64,000 nt of DNA from JAWKXU01 sp964468045 (GCA_964468045.1 CAYXTO010000003.1:248001-312000), one strand, 5' to 3'; shown: positions 1 to 9,084, numbered from the stretch's first letter. A program made the numbers and translations. The notes: generated by a model not told the origin, from the letters alone.

Positions 1-1
1 C

Positions 2-658
2 CGCCGCTTCGTCACCATCCCCGAAGGCATGCCTTCGATCATGGTGCAGGAGCGGCTCATGGCCGAACCGCTCCTGACCGGGAATGTATCGGTGCCGGCT
101 GAAGGTTCCGTCCTGCCCGAAAGCTACGACTTCGAGCGGGGTGAGCCGCGCGCTGCCGTATTGGCGCGGATGCAGGCTGCCATGCAGCGCACCCTGGCGG
201 AACTGTGGGCCAAGCGCGCACCCGGGCTGGTGGTGAAGACGCCGCAGGAAGCGCTGACCCTTGCCTCCATCGTGGAAAAGGAAACCGGCAAGCCCGCCGA
301 ACGCCGCATGGTGGCCGGGCTGTATTCCAACCGGCTGAAGCAGGGGATGTTGCTGCAAGCGGATCCGACGATCATCTATCCCATCACCAAGGGCAAGCCA
401 TTGGGACGTCGCATCCGCCAATCGGAAATCGCCGCAATCAACGATTACAATACCTACAGCATGGTTGGGCTGCCTAAGGGGCCGATCACGAATCCCGGGC
501 GGGAATCGATCGCGGCGGTCCTCAATCCCGCCAAGACGGACGCGCTCTACATGGTCGCCGACGGCACCGGCGGCCATGTCTTCGCGAACACTCTGGAGCA
601 GCATAACGCCAATGTGGAGAAGTGGTTCGCGATCCGTCGCGCGCGCGGTGAGATGTAG
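2..658 (+). CDS. mltG: Endolytic transglycosylase MltG, 3' part
   Basis: C-terminal 218 residues of a YceG/MltG-family membrane-anchored murein transglycosylase, which cleaves nascent glycan strands and is thought to end their elongation. The frame is open from the window edge, so the start and the N-terminal membrane anchor lie outside. The family signature ASIVEKETG, with its catalytic Glu, is present, as are the downstream DPTIIYPIT and LPKGPITNPG motifs typical of the domain end. The stop at 656-658 is in the expected place for the family. Family assignment is confident; nothing can be said about the missing N-terminus. Confidence 0.93.
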   Translation, partial: RRFVTIPEGMPSIMVQERLMAEPLLTGNVSVPAEGSVLPESYDFERGEPRAAVLARMQAAMQRTLAELWAKRAPGLVVKTPQEALTLASIVEKETGKPAERRMVAGLYSNRLKQGMLLQADPTIIYPITKGKPLGRRIRQSEIAAINDYNTYSMVGLPKGPITNPGRESIAAVLNPAKTDALYMVADGTGGHVFANTLEQHNANVEKWFAIRRARGEM

Positions 659-754
659 CGATCGAATGACCGGGCAGTGCCGCTTGCGCACCGATCCTCA
701 CAGCGGCGTGTGAGGCGTTTGTCAAAATTGGCGTTCCAGAGGCCTAAAGGGCGG

Positions 755-783
755 TTGACCGAGCCTCGCGCGCGCCCTAAGAG
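755..783 (+). promoter_or_regulatory. Candidate sigma-70 promoter for tRNA-Met
   Basis: TTGACC at 755-760 is followed by a 17-bp spacer and TAAGAG at 778-783. Initiation would fall about 50 bp before the tRNA. The -35 box is good, the -10 box is weak. Apart from this and the tRNA, the 659-998 gap shows no gene. Confidence 0.4.
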
Positions 784-839
784 CGCCGCCTGCCGGGGCC
801 TTTCAGGCGCCGCAGCCTCGATCAGACGCAGTCTTGTGG

Positions 840-916
840 GGCGGAGTAGCTCAGGTGGTTAGAGCAGCGGAATCATAATCCGCGTGTCGGGGGTTCGAGT
901 CCCTCCTCCGCTACCA
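840..916 (+). tRNA. tRNA-Met (anticodon CAT), elongator type
   Basis: A 77-nt cloverleaf: acceptor stem GGCGGAG paired with CTCCGCT (one G-U), D stem GCTC/GAGC, anticodon stem GCGGA/TCCGC with loop ATCATAA (anticodon CAT), T arm GGGGG-TTCGAGT-CCCTC, discriminator A and an encoded CCA. It lacks the unpaired position 1 and the GGG/CCC anticodon-stem pairs of initiator tRNA. It closely resembles rhizobial elongator tRNA-Met. A lysidine-modified tRNA-Ile2 is the alternative reading of a CAT anticodon but is less likely. Confidence 0.93.
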
Positions 917-998
917 AAACCAATGATCTGGCGTGGCTGACTTACAGCTGTAATGGCTGCATTCGCTGACGATCTTCCATTGATTGCCGCCGGATCGC

Positions 999-1766
999 CT
1001 AGAAATAGAGCGCAGGCTGCCCGTTCGATGCTGCCAGCCCGCCATCGACCGGCATGTTCACCCCATGCACGAAGCTCGCGTCCTCGCTTGCCAGGAATGC
1101 GATGACCGCCGCGACCTCGCTGGGCTGGCCAATGCGGCCGAAGGGAATCCGCTCCTCGAATTTCCCGAGCAGTTCGGCGCTGGCCTTGACCCCGGCCGCC
1201 ATCGGCGTGTCGATCAGGCTCGGGCAGACCGAATTGATACGGATCCCGCGGCGCCCGTAATCGAGGGCGACCGAACGCGTGAAATTCACCACGGCGCCCT
1301 TCGCCGTATCGTAGGCCGCTGCATTCCAGTCCGCCCCGAGCCCCGATGCGGATGCGACATTGACGATCGATCCACCGGTCTTGATCAGATGCGGGATAGC
1401 CGCGCGGGTTGCGAAAAAGACGCCATCCAAATTGATCGCCATGACCTGACGCCATTCCTCCGTCGTAACATCCGCTGCGGCGCCGGGCAGAAAGATGGCC
1501 GCGTTGTTCACCAGCACGTCCAGGCGGCCGAATTGCGCCGTTACCATGCGGATCAGCTCATCAACCGCGCTCTCTTCGGCAACATCGGCGGGATGCAGGA
1601 CAATCTGGGTTTCCGGCAGGCCGGAGACGGCATTTTCCAGATTCTCGAGAGTTCGACCGACAAGCACGACTTTTGCGCCCTCTTCGACAAAGCGTCGGAC
1701 CGTGGCCGCGCCGATACCAGTGCCAGCGCCGGTTACGATGACGATCTTGCCGGAAAATCTGGTCAT
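999..1766 (-). CDS. SDR-family NAD(P)-dependent oxidoreductase
   Basis: A 255-residue classical short-chain dehydrogenase/reductase. The cofactor motif TGAGTGIG is near residue 12, the NNAA motif is present, and the catalytic Ser-Tyr-Lys set is visible (SASG and YDTAK), followed by the usual INSVCPSLIDTPM substrate-loop region and a C-terminal PVDGG. The start is supported by GAGGAAG about 7 nt upstream. The substrate cannot be read from the sequence. The gene stands alone between the tRNA and a divergent membrane-protein gene. Confidence 0.9.
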   Translation of the reverse strand: MTRFSGKIVIVTGAGTGIGAATVRRFVEEGAKVVLVGRTLENLENAVSGLPETQIVLHPADVAEESAVDELIRMVTAQFGRLDVLVNNAAIFLPGAAADVTTEEWRQVMAINLDGVFFATRAAIPHLIKTGGSIVNVASASGLGADWNAAAYDTAKGAVVNFTRSVALDYGRRGIRINSVCPSLIDTPMAAGVKASAELLGKFEERIPFGRIGQPSEVAAVIAFLASEDASFVHGVNMPVDGGLAASNGQPALYF

Positions 1767-1931
1767 CCAACTTCCTCGTTTCTGTTGTTAAGGTCGCTGA
1801 AAGTTGGCCTGTTGCGGCCCCGCCAGTCAAGCGCCATGGTCATTTCATCAGACCATTAACCCTTTCCTGCTCGCAGAACCGACTTATCCCGGCTACAGCC
1901 TTGCCGATAATTCCAAGGAGGGGATGATAAG

Positions 1932-2264
1932 ATGGCTGCAGTTTCACCTTTGATCGTTGTTCTGGTTCTGCTTTCCGCGCTGGCTCAAGTCATCGGGCTA
2001 ATGATCATGCCGGCCACCAAGGGGCTTACGCAACCGCTCCCGACATTGGGCTTGGCGCTCTGCTTTGCAGTCGGCATCGGTCTTCTGGCGCGGATCAGCA
2101 ATATGGGGGTCAATCTGGGGCTTCTCATTCCCTTTGTGGCGGCGCTCGTGCCGCTAGGGGCGGTTGCCGTCGGCATCTTCATGTATGGTGAGCCGGCGTC
2201 GATCGCGAAAATCGCCGTTCTCGTGCTCGCCTGCGTGCTGATCGGCGTTGCCAATATCTTCTGA
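1932..2264 (+). CDS. SMR/DMT-like four-helix membrane protein
   Basis: A 110-residue, very hydrophobic protein with four predicted membrane helices, resembling small multidrug resistance (SMR) transporters in length and layout (an ALAQVIG segment in helix 1, GLLIPF in helix 3). The membrane Glu that binds proton and substrate in EmrE (Glu14, in AEVIG) is Gln19 here. Canonical proton-coupled drug export is therefore doubtful; a regulatory subunit or another substrate is possible. Start chosen from AAGGAGGGG about 10 nt upstream. Convergent with the transglutaminase operon. Confidence 0.7.
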   Translation: MAAVSPLIVVLVLLSALAQVIGLMIMPATKGLTQPLPTLGLALCFAVGIGLLARISNMGVNLGLLIPFVAALVPLGAVAVGIFMYGEPASIAKIAVLVLACVLIGVANIF

Positions 2265-2280
2265 GGCCCGGCGGCCTCAG
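2261..2280. terminator. Palindrome shared by two convergent genes
   Basis: CTGAGGCC-CGGC-GGCCTCAG, a perfect 8-bp stem with a tetraloop. The stop codon of the SMR-like gene (2262-2264) lies in one arm and that of the transglutaminase gene (2277-2279) in the other. There is no T-run, so it may act as an RNA 3' end or barrier rather than a classical intrinsic terminator. Confidence 0.5.
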
Positions 2281-3149
2281 CCGACTGGCGTCACATCTAC
2301 GGCAACATTCATGTGCTGGGATGAATTGCCCACGAAAACCCCGTCGATCGGGGCAACGTCGGCATAGTCCCGGCCCATGGCCACAGCGATGTGGTCAGGG
2401 CCGACAAGGCAATTGTTGGTAGGGTCCGCGCCGATCCAGCCCAGGCGCGGGCCGCACCAGACGTGCACCCAGGCATGCATGGCATCGGCACCCACCAGCC
2501 GGTCCTCGCCGGGTGGAGGCACCGTACGCAGGTAACCACTGACATAGCCTGCGGGAATGCCGTGAGATCGCAATGCGATGATCATGATATGGGCGAAATC
2601 CTGGCAAACGCCTTCGCGTTTCCGGAACGCTTCGATGGGAGGAGTTTCGCTGTCGGTGATGCCGGTCTTGTAGGTGAACTCGGAATGGATCGCCGCCGCC
2701 AGGTTTCGAACGGCGGCGAGAATCGATTCGTCTTGCCGCAACAGCGGGGCGGCCCATTCCGCGATTTCGTCATGCAGGCGAGCCAGGGGCGATCCAAACA
2801 GATACGGCGCGGGCGCGAGCATGGTGAGGTCGCGCGATTGCAAGGCGGCGCGGCGTATATCTTCGATCGTGCCGTCATCGTCCGGCACCGGCCTTGCGGC
2901 GACCCTGACCTCGAATTCGCTTTCCAGCGAAAGCTCATGCAGCGGTTCCGCAAAGACTAGCTGGGTTGTATTGACGAGGTAGGGCCCCAGAGTTTCGGTA
3001 ATATCTGCCGGCAGGGGCAGGAAGCTCAACCGTTGCGAAAGCAGTTTCTGGCCTGCCCACCCCACGGGCCGCAACCGTAGATTGAAACGAGCGTGGACCA
3101 CCGGCGGATCATAGGTGATCAGCGAGCGGTGAGTGACCTTGTAGATCAT
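2277..3149 (-). CDS. Transglutaminase-family protein
   Basis: A 290-residue protein with an N-terminal Bact_transglu_N beta domain (about residues 1-85) and a transglutaminase-like papain-fold core. The catalytic triad is readable: Cys182 in GVCQDFAH, His225 in DAMHAWVHV and Asp242 in IGADPTNN. It has no signal peptide, so it is probably cytosolic. It is the last gene of a three-gene operon and overlaps the preceding stop by 4 bp. Bacterial homologues in this context are predicted peptidases or amide-bond-forming enzymes that act with the ATP-grasp and DUF2126 partners. The substrate is unknown. Confidence 0.9.
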   Translation of the reverse strand: MIYKVTHRSLITYDPPVVHARFNLRLRPVGWAGQKLLSQRLSFLPLPADITETLGPYLVNTTQLVFAEPLHELSLESEFEVRVAARPVPDDDGTIEDIRRAALQSRDLTMLAPAPYLFGSPLARLHDEIAEWAAPLLRQDESILAAVRNLAAAIHSEFTYKTGITDSETPPIEAFRKREGVCQDFAHIMIIALRSHGIPAGYVSGYLRTVPPPGEDRLVGADAMHAWVHVWCGPRLGWIGADPTNNCLVGPDHIAVAMGRDYADVAPIDGVFVGNSSQHMNVAVDVTPVG

Positions 3150-5653
3150 GAAAGAAAAGCCATGTCGCCTGGTGCGGGGTTGGTTTCTTCCTGCAGGAAA
3201 TAGCGCCGAGATATGGCGTCGGACAATTCGGCAATGCGCTCGGCAATCCCTTGAAGGATAATCTGGTCGAGATTTTCCGCGATGATGCCTTCCAGGTTTC
3301 CGCGCAATTCGCGCACGAGCCGCAGCGGCAGCTCCATCATTCCATCATCGCGCAGGTTCGGCAGAGTGGCGAGGTGGTGGGCCAGTCGGGAAATCTGGAA
3401 AGCCAGCCCGCGGGGGTGAACGGGATCGAGCAGAACCATGTCGAGGACAGGGGCGATGAAGGGCATCGTCAGATAGCGGCTGCGATAGAGCGATTGCCCA
3501 TCGACCAGCTCAAGCAATGCCGCGAGATCCTCGGCGCTGGCGCTGCCCGGGACCATCGTCGCAGACGCTTGCACGATCAGGCTGGCCCGCTCCAGCGAAA
3601 TGCCCATATCGAGGAATCGCCAGGCCGGCGTGCGAGTCATGCTGTCCGCCATCAGGCGTGCAAAAGCGGCAAAGCGTTCAATCACGATGCCGGTGGCAGC
3701 GGATACGGAATCGGGATCATGCGCCTTGAAATCGGGCAAGGGGCGATGAATCACGCGCCAGGTGTCGCGGCTGAGCCGGTCACGCAGCAGCAGGGCGATC
3801 TGCCGTGCAGTCTCGACAAGGGCAGCAACTGATCCCGGCTGGCCTCTTGCCGTGAGGGCCGTGATCGCGGTTTGCAGCGGGGGGAGGGAGGCACTTCTCG
3901 GCGGCACAGCGGACCACCGTTCCAGCAGGGCGGAAAGCCGAGCAGTGGCGGTGCCGGCATCGGTTTCCGCATGATGCCCGCTGGCCGTGTCCAGCAAGGT
4001 GCGGATGGCGAGTGCGGCCTGATGGGCGCGCTCGCAATAGCGGCCCAGCCAGAAGAGATTGTCGGCCGCCTGGCTTGGCAAGGCTCCATCCGACCGGCGG
4101 ATGGCGGGTGGGTTCAGAGCGAGCGGCACCACGGTTTGCGCCGAATAGCTGTCTTCGACGATGCAGACATCCGCGGAAAGGTCGCCCAGACCCATCAGCG
4201 AAGTCCGTAACTCATCGCGATCGGACACCCGCCCGAACCCCCCGGCCAGCGCGACCCAGCGACCTTCGCCATCACGTGCGAGAAAAGCGCGCAAGGTGAA
4301 GCTGCGCGGCTCCAGCCGGCCTTCTACAAGGCAGGGTGTGGTGGACAGGTTCACGATTTCCTGTGCGGCATAATCCATCGGGCGGCGTTCGATGGCCTCG
4401 ACCAGTTTGTCGCGTTGCTCCGGGGAAAGTTCCGATCCCGCGATCGAGCGGCCGCCGGGCAGCGCGGATACCGGCCCGCCGAATGCGGCGCTGATGATCA
4501 GCTTGTTCAGGTTCTCGAGAACATATTGCCTTTCCTCGGCCTGCCCGCACCACCAGGTTGCGACATTGGGCAGCTTGAGCGGTTCGTTCAGCACGCTTTT
4601 ACACAAGCGCGGCAGAAAGGCCGACATCGCGCGAGAATCGATCACTCCGGCTCCGGGCCAGTTGGCGATGGCGACGCCGCCTTCGGTGCAGGCGGACAGC
4701 AGATTGGGAACACCGATACGCGAGCGGGAATCGAAATGGAGAGGGTCGATATCTCGCGTGTTGATCCAGCGCCAAAGGGCGTCGATCCGCTTCAGGCCGG
4801 CAATGGTGCGGACGAACACGCGCCCCTCCCGCACCATCAGATCGCGTCCTTCCACCAGCGAGAAGCCGAGATGGCGCGCGAGATGCGCTTGTTCCGGGTA
4901 ACTCTGGTTGAAGCGGCCCGGCGTCAGAAGGCCGATACGCGGTTCGACCCGCGTGCAGGCGGCGGCGATGCCGTGGCGCAGCGCCTCGAAGAAGTCGGCC
5001 TGTCGGCGTGTCCCGATCGAAGCAAGGAGATCGCCGGTCGCGCGTGCCATCGCCAGCCGGTTTTCCAGCGCATAGCCGATACCCGTAGGCAGTCGCACCC
5101 GGTCCGCCAGTACGCGCCATTCTCCGGTTGGACCGCGGGCTAGGTCCACTGCATAGACATTCAGGAAATGCCCGCCATTGGGCTTCATGCCCACCATGCG
5201 GCTGGCGAAGTTCGCGCTGCCGGTCACGATCGATGCGGGAAGCCGGCCGTCGAACACCAATTGCTGCTCGCCATAGATATCGGCAATCACGGCTTCCAGC
5301 AGGTTGGCGCGCTGGACCAGCCCGGCTTCGATCGAATGCCATTCCTGCGCGCCGATGATGATCGGCATCGGGGCGAGCGGCCAAGGCCGCTCCTGCTCAT
5401 CGCCGGTGACCCGGAAAGCCAGGCCCAGATCATCGACATGACGGTCGATATAGGCCTGGATCCTGCGCAGATCGCCTTGGCCCGCCCTGGAAAGCCCCAC
5501 CGCGAAATCACGCCAATGTTGCGCTACTGCGGGAGGCGCCGAACTGTAGATATCGCCATTTCCCGGCGCGGTGCCATAACAGGCGAGCGGATCGGAACAG
5601 GGTTCCGGCCCGAGGAGATCGGCCTCCGCGGCAGACGGGCCCGTGCCGTTCAT
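3146..5653 (-). CDS. Circularly permuted ATP-grasp fused to alpha-E domain
   Basis: An 835-residue fusion. Residues about 60-515 match circularly permuted type 2 ATP-grasp proteins (motifs LLTPGRFNQSYPEQAHLAR, LVEGRDLMV and SRMVGMKPNGGHFLNVYAVD). Residues about 525-820 form an alpha-E domain starting at ADNLFWLGRYCERA. The two parts are often separate adjacent genes; here they are one chain. ATP-grasp enzymes make carboxylate-amine bonds using ATP, so this is the likely peptide-ligating subunit. It overlaps both neighbours by 4 bp (ATGA type), which implies translational coupling. The peptide product is not known from sequence. Confidence 0.9.
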   Translation of the reverse strand: MNGTGPSAAEADLLGPEPCSDPLACYGTAPGNGDIYSSAPPAVAQHWRDFAVGLSRAGQGDLRRIQAYIDRHVDDLGLAFRVTGDEQERPWPLAPMPIIIGAQEWHSIEAGLVQRANLLEAVIADIYGEQQLVFDGRLPASIVTGSANFASRMVGMKPNGGHFLNVYAVDLARGPTGEWRVLADRVRLPTGIGYALENRLAMARATGDLLASIGTRRQADFFEALRHGIAAACTRVEPRIGLLTPGRFNQSYPEQAHLARHLGFSLVEGRDLMVREGRVFVRTIAGLKRIDALWRWINTRDIDPLHFDSRSRIGVPNLLSACTEGGVAIANWPGAGVIDSRAMSAFLPRLCKSVLNEPLKLPNVATWWCGQAEERQYVLENLNKLIISAAFGGPVSALPGGRSIAGSELSPEQRDKLVEAIERRPMDYAAQEIVNLSTTPCLVEGRLEPRSFTLRAFLARDGEGRWVALAGGFGRVSDRDELRTSLMGLGDLSADVCIVEDSYSAQTVVPLALNPPAIRRSDGALPSQAADNLFWLGRYCERAHQAALAIRTLLDTASGHHAETDAGTATARLSALLERWSAVPPRSASLPPLQTAITALTARGQPGSVAALVETARQIALLLRDRLSRDTWRVIHRPLPDFKAHDPDSVSAATGIVIERFAAFARLMADSMTRTPAWRFLDMGISLERASLIVQASATMVPGSASAEDLAALLELVDGQSLYRSRYLTMPFIAPVLDMVLLDPVHPRGLAFQISRLAHHLATLPNLRDDGMMELPLRLVRELRGNLEGIIAENLDQIILQGIAERIAELSDAISRRYFLQEETNPAPGDMAFLS

Positions 5654-8600
5654 CCCAATCGCGCCGGGCGCCTCAGATCGAGAGTCATCGGAAATTCTCC
5701 CCCATGTTCTTCCGGCGGGATTTCCACCTTGCCGGGCGTATGGCCGTGATCCTGGAAGCGAGCCTTGCGCCGCGCTTCGGCTTCATAGCTGTTCACCGGC
5801 ACGTCATCATAGGCCCGGCCGCCGGGATGCGCCACATGATAGACGCATCCGCCCAGCGAGCGGCCATTCCAGCTGTCAAATACATCGAACGTCAGCGGAG
5901 CGTCGGCTTTCAGCAAGGGATGCAGGCAACTGGGCGGCGTCCAGGCCTTGTAGCGCACACCGCCTATCGCTTCGCCCGGCTTGCCGGTCGGATGCATCGG
6001 CACGCGCCTGCCATTGCAGCCGATTACATGCCGTCCAGGCACTAGACCGCTGGCCCGCACCTGCAGGCGCTCGGTCGAACTGTCGACATAGCGCACCGTA
6101 CCGCCGATGGCGCCGGTTTCGCCTAGCACGTTCCATGGTTCCAGCGCGTGGGAGATTTCCAGCACCACGCCGCCGGCCTCCACCGTGCCATGGATCGGAA
6201 AGCGGAACTGCTTTTGCGCCTCGAACCATTGCGGATCGAACTCATAGCCCGCGCGACGCAGGTCCGAGAGAACCTCGAGGAAATCGGTCCAGGCGAAATG
6301 AGGCAGCAGGAACCGGTCGTGCAGAGCCGTGCCCCAGCGTACCAGCGACCCATCCTGCGGTTCACGCCAGAACCAGGCAGCCAGGGCACGCAGCAGCAGT
6401 TGCTGCGCTACGCTCATTCTGGCGTCCGGCGGCATCTCGAAGCCGCGAAATTCGACCAGCCCAAGGCGGCCGGTGGGTCCATCAGGGGAATAGAGCTTGT
6501 CGATGCAGATTTCAGTGCGATGGGTGTTGCCTGTCACATCGACCAGGAGGTTGCGGAACAGCAAGTCGACGATCCAGGGGAATCGCGGCTGATCCGGGCC
6601 GGGCACCTGGGAAAGCGCGACTTCCAGTTCATACAGGCTGTCATGCCTTGCCTCGTCGATGCGAGGCGCCTGGCTGGTGGGCCCGATGAACAGTCCCGAG
6701 AACAGGTAGCTCAGCGCAGGATGGCGCTGCCAATAGAGCACAAAGCTCTTGAGGAGGTCCGGGCGGCGAATGAACGGGCTTTGGGTAACGCTCGCCCCGC
6801 CCAGCACGAGATGGTTGCCGCCGCCTGTGCCGACCGAGCGGCCATCGATCATGAATTTGTCGGCTGTCAGCCCGCATTCGCGCGCCGCTTCGTAAAGCTG
6901 GGTGCTGATGTCGACCAGTTCTGCCCAGTTGCTGGCGGGGTGGATGTTGACTTCGATCACCCCGGGATCGGGCGTCACCTTCAATACATTCACCCGGGGG
7001 TCGGGGGGCGGAGGATAGCCTTCGATCCGGACAGGAAGCGCCAGCCGCTCCGCTGTCGCCTCGATTTCCGCCACCAGTTCCAGGAAATCCTCCATGGCTT
7101 CGACGGGCGGGATGAAGACGGACAGGTAACTGCCTTGTGGCTCCACCGTGAGAGCCGTGCGCACCGCGCCTTCCACGATTTCCTGTTCGACGATCTCCTG
7201 CTGCGCGCCGTCGGGCCCTGCAACGCGCTCCGCCCGCTGGGCTGGCGCTTCCGTGGTTTCGCGTTCCCTGTCTTCCAGCGCCGCCATGGGAAGCTGCTGG
7301 CGGAAATCGGCGAGCGGCTCGCGCGGATCCGTGGTGACGCGCGGGTGGATATAGGGATAATCGGATTTCGGCACATGCGGCAGGGAGCCGAGCGGCAGAC
7401 GATAGCCGAGCGAGGAATCCCCAGGCACCGCGAACAGCGCGCCGCGCCGCAAGGTCCATTGCTCGCTTTTCCAGCGCGGACCCTTGGCGGGTTCGGCCTG
7501 CCAGCGCTGGATCGGCAGGACATAGCCGACCGGAGTAGTCAGCCCGCGGGAGAAAGTGCGCACGATCCGCGCGCGTTCCTCTGGATCGTCCAGCTTCGGA
7601 TCGTCCGGGGTGACATTGAACGGCAATTCGCCTTCGCGCTTCACCCATTTTTCCGGATCTTCGTATACCGGCCGGACGAAATCCTGTTCGATCCCAAGGC
7701 TGCGCGCCGTTTCCGCTATGAAATGGGCGGCATCTTCCGGGCGGAGAGGGGTGACGGGCTGATCGTCCGGATCGGTGGCGATCAGGGCGGCATTGTTCCA
7801 GAGCGGCTTGCCATCCTTGCGCCAGTAGATCGAATATCCCCAGCGTGGCAGGCTTTCGCCAGGATACCACTTGCCCTGGCCGTGATGGAGCAGTGCGCCC
7901 GGGGCAAAGCGGTCCCGCAGGTTGCGGATCAGCCTGTCGGCGAATTTGGCCTTGGTGGGGCCGACTGCCTCCCCATTCCATTCTGGCGCTTCCGGGTCGC
8001 TGGCTGCGACGAAGGTCGGCTCTCCGCCCATGGTCAGCCGCATGTCCTGCGCTTGGAGATCCGCATCGACCCTCTCGCCCAACGCAAGCAGGGCTTCCCA
8101 GCGCTCGTCGGTGAAGGGCTTGGTGATCCGCACGGCCTCGCGCACGCGATCCACCCGCATCTCGAAATGGAAATCGACCTCGGCCGGTTCGGCCACGCCG
8201 GTGATCGGCGCTGCGGAACGGTAGTGCGGTGTTGCCGCCACGGGAATATGGCCCTCCCCCGCGAACAGGCCGGAGGTGGGATCGAGTCCGATCCAGCCCG
8301 CGCCCGGAACATAGACCTCTGCCCACGCATGGAGATCGGTGAAATCGGCCTCCGGGCCTTTCGGCCCTTCCACGGGTTCCACATCGGCCTTCATCTGGAT
8401 CAGGTAACCGGAAACGAAGCGGGCCGCGTAGCCTAGGCGGCGCATCAGGTTGACCAGCAGCCAGCCACTGTCCCGGCATGATCCCGTGCCAAGGCTGAGA
8501 GTTTCCTCTGGCGTCTGCACTCCAGGTTCCATGCGCACGACATAGCCGGTCCGCTGCTCCAGCGTCTGATTCACCGCCACCAGGAAATCGATGGTCGGTC

Positions 8601-9012
8601 CGCGCCAAGGCGCGAATTCCGCCACCAGAGCCTCGAACAACGGCCCGGCGGAGGCGGCTTCGAAATAGGCGGACAGTTCCTCGCGCAACTCCGCATCGTA
8701 GGTGAAGGGAACTTCTTCGGCATTTTCCTCCACGAAGAAGTCGAATGGATTTATCACCGTAAGGTCCGCGATCAGATCGACTTCGATGGAGAAATGATCC
8801 ACGCGCTCCGGAAACACGATCCGCGCCAGCCAGTTGCCGTGCGGATCCTGCTGCCAGTTCAAGAAATGGCCGGCGGGCTCGATCTTGAGAGAGTAATTGG
8901 GAATAGCCGTGCGTGTGTGCGGGGCGGGGCGCAATCGGATCATCTGGGGGCCAAGCTGGACCGGCCGATCATAGCGATAACGTGTGAGGTGATTCAGCGC
9001 CGCCCGTATCAT
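5650..9012 (-). CDS. Transglutaminase-DUF2126 protein (GS-fold amidoligase)
   Basis: About 1,120 residues. The N-terminus (to about residue 320) is a transglutaminase with Cys in GTGSCRDSG, His in DLHAWAEV and Asp in IGLDPTSG. The rest is DUF2126, predicted to be a glutamine-synthetase-fold COOH-NH2 ligase (visible: EVNIHPASNW, GGGNHLVLGG, FIGPTSQAPR). It is the first gene of the operon. I place the start at the ATG for MIRAALNHLTRY, which matches the usual family N-terminus. An in-frame ATG at 9042 would add ten residues but lies inside a perfect palindrome. Function in peptide tagging or modification is a prediction. Confidence 0.88.
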   Translation of the reverse strand: MIRAALNHLTRYRYDRPVQLGPQMIRLRPAPHTRTAIPNYSLKIEPAGHFLNWQQDPHGNWLARIVFPERVDHFSIEVDLIADLTVINPFDFFVEENAEEVPFTYDAELREELSAYFEAASAGPLFEALVAEFAPWRGPTIDFLVAVNQTLEQRTGYVVRMEPGVQTPEETLSLGTGSCRDSGWLLVNLMRRLGYAARFVSGYLIQMKADVEPVEGPKGPEADFTDLHAWAEVYVPGAGWIGLDPTSGLFAGEGHIPVAATPHYRSAAPITGVAEPAEVDFHFEMRVDRVREAVRITKPFTDERWEALLALGERVDADLQAQDMRLTMGGEPTFVAASDPEAPEWNGEAVGPTKAKFADRLIRNLRDRFAPGALLHHGQGKWYPGESLPRWGYSIYWRKDGKPLWNNAALIATDPDDQPVTPLRPEDAAHFIAETARSLGIEQDFVRPVYEDPEKWVKREGELPFNVTPDDPKLDDPEERARIVRTFSRGLTTPVGYVLPIQRWQAEPAKGPRWKSEQWTLRRGALFAVPGDSSLGYRLPLGSLPHVPKSDYPYIHPRVTTDPREPLADFRQQLPMAALEDRERETTEAPAQRAERVAGPDGAQQEIVEQEIVEGAVRTALTVEPQGSYLSVFIPPVEAMEDFLELVAEIEATAERLALPVRIEGYPPPPDPRVNVLKVTPDPGVIEVNIHPASNWAELVDISTQLYEAARECGLTADKFMIDGRSVGTGGGNHLVLGGASVTQSPFIRRPDLLKSFVLYWQRHPALSYLFSGLFIGPTSQAPRIDEARHDSLYELEVALSQVPGPDQPRFPWIVDLLFRNLLVDVTGNTHRTEICIDKLYSPDGPTGRLGLVEFRGFEMPPDARMSVAQQLLLRALAAWFWREPQDGSLVRWGTALHDRFLLPHFAWTDFLEVLSDLRRAGYEFDPQWFEAQKQFRFPIHGTVEAGGVVLEISHALEPWNVLGETGAIGGTVRYVDSSTERLQVRASGLVPGRHVIGCNGRRVPMHPTGKPGEAIGGVRYKAWTPPSCLHPLLKADAPLTFDVFDSWNGRSLGGCVYHVAHPGGRAYDDVPVNSYEAEARRKARFQDHGHTPGKVEIPPEEHGGEFPMTLDLRRPARLG

Positions 9013-9034
9013 GCGGGTATTAAACGCCTTTGAA

Positions 9035-9049
9035 TGTTGCATTGCAACA
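9035..9049. promoter_or_regulatory. 15-bp perfect palindrome before the transglutaminase operon
   Basis: TGTTGCA-T-TGCAACA lies 23 bp upstream of the preferred DUF2126 start. Its symmetry and position suit an operator or a 5' UTR hairpin. Confidence 0.4.
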
Positions 9050-9084
9050 AAAAGACTTCCCAGGCCGATGGTCTGCTAAGGAAA

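Noticed and set aside
840..916. tRNA-Met as an integration site
   Set aside because: No repeated 3' end of the tRNA, integrase or foreign-looking genes nearby.
6148..8436. Open frame of 762 codons on + strand, antisense to the DUF2126 gene
   Set aside because: High GC at third positions of the real gene leaves long open antisense frames. Its product is rich in Arg/His/Gln with no domain, and the - strand gene has clear motifs.
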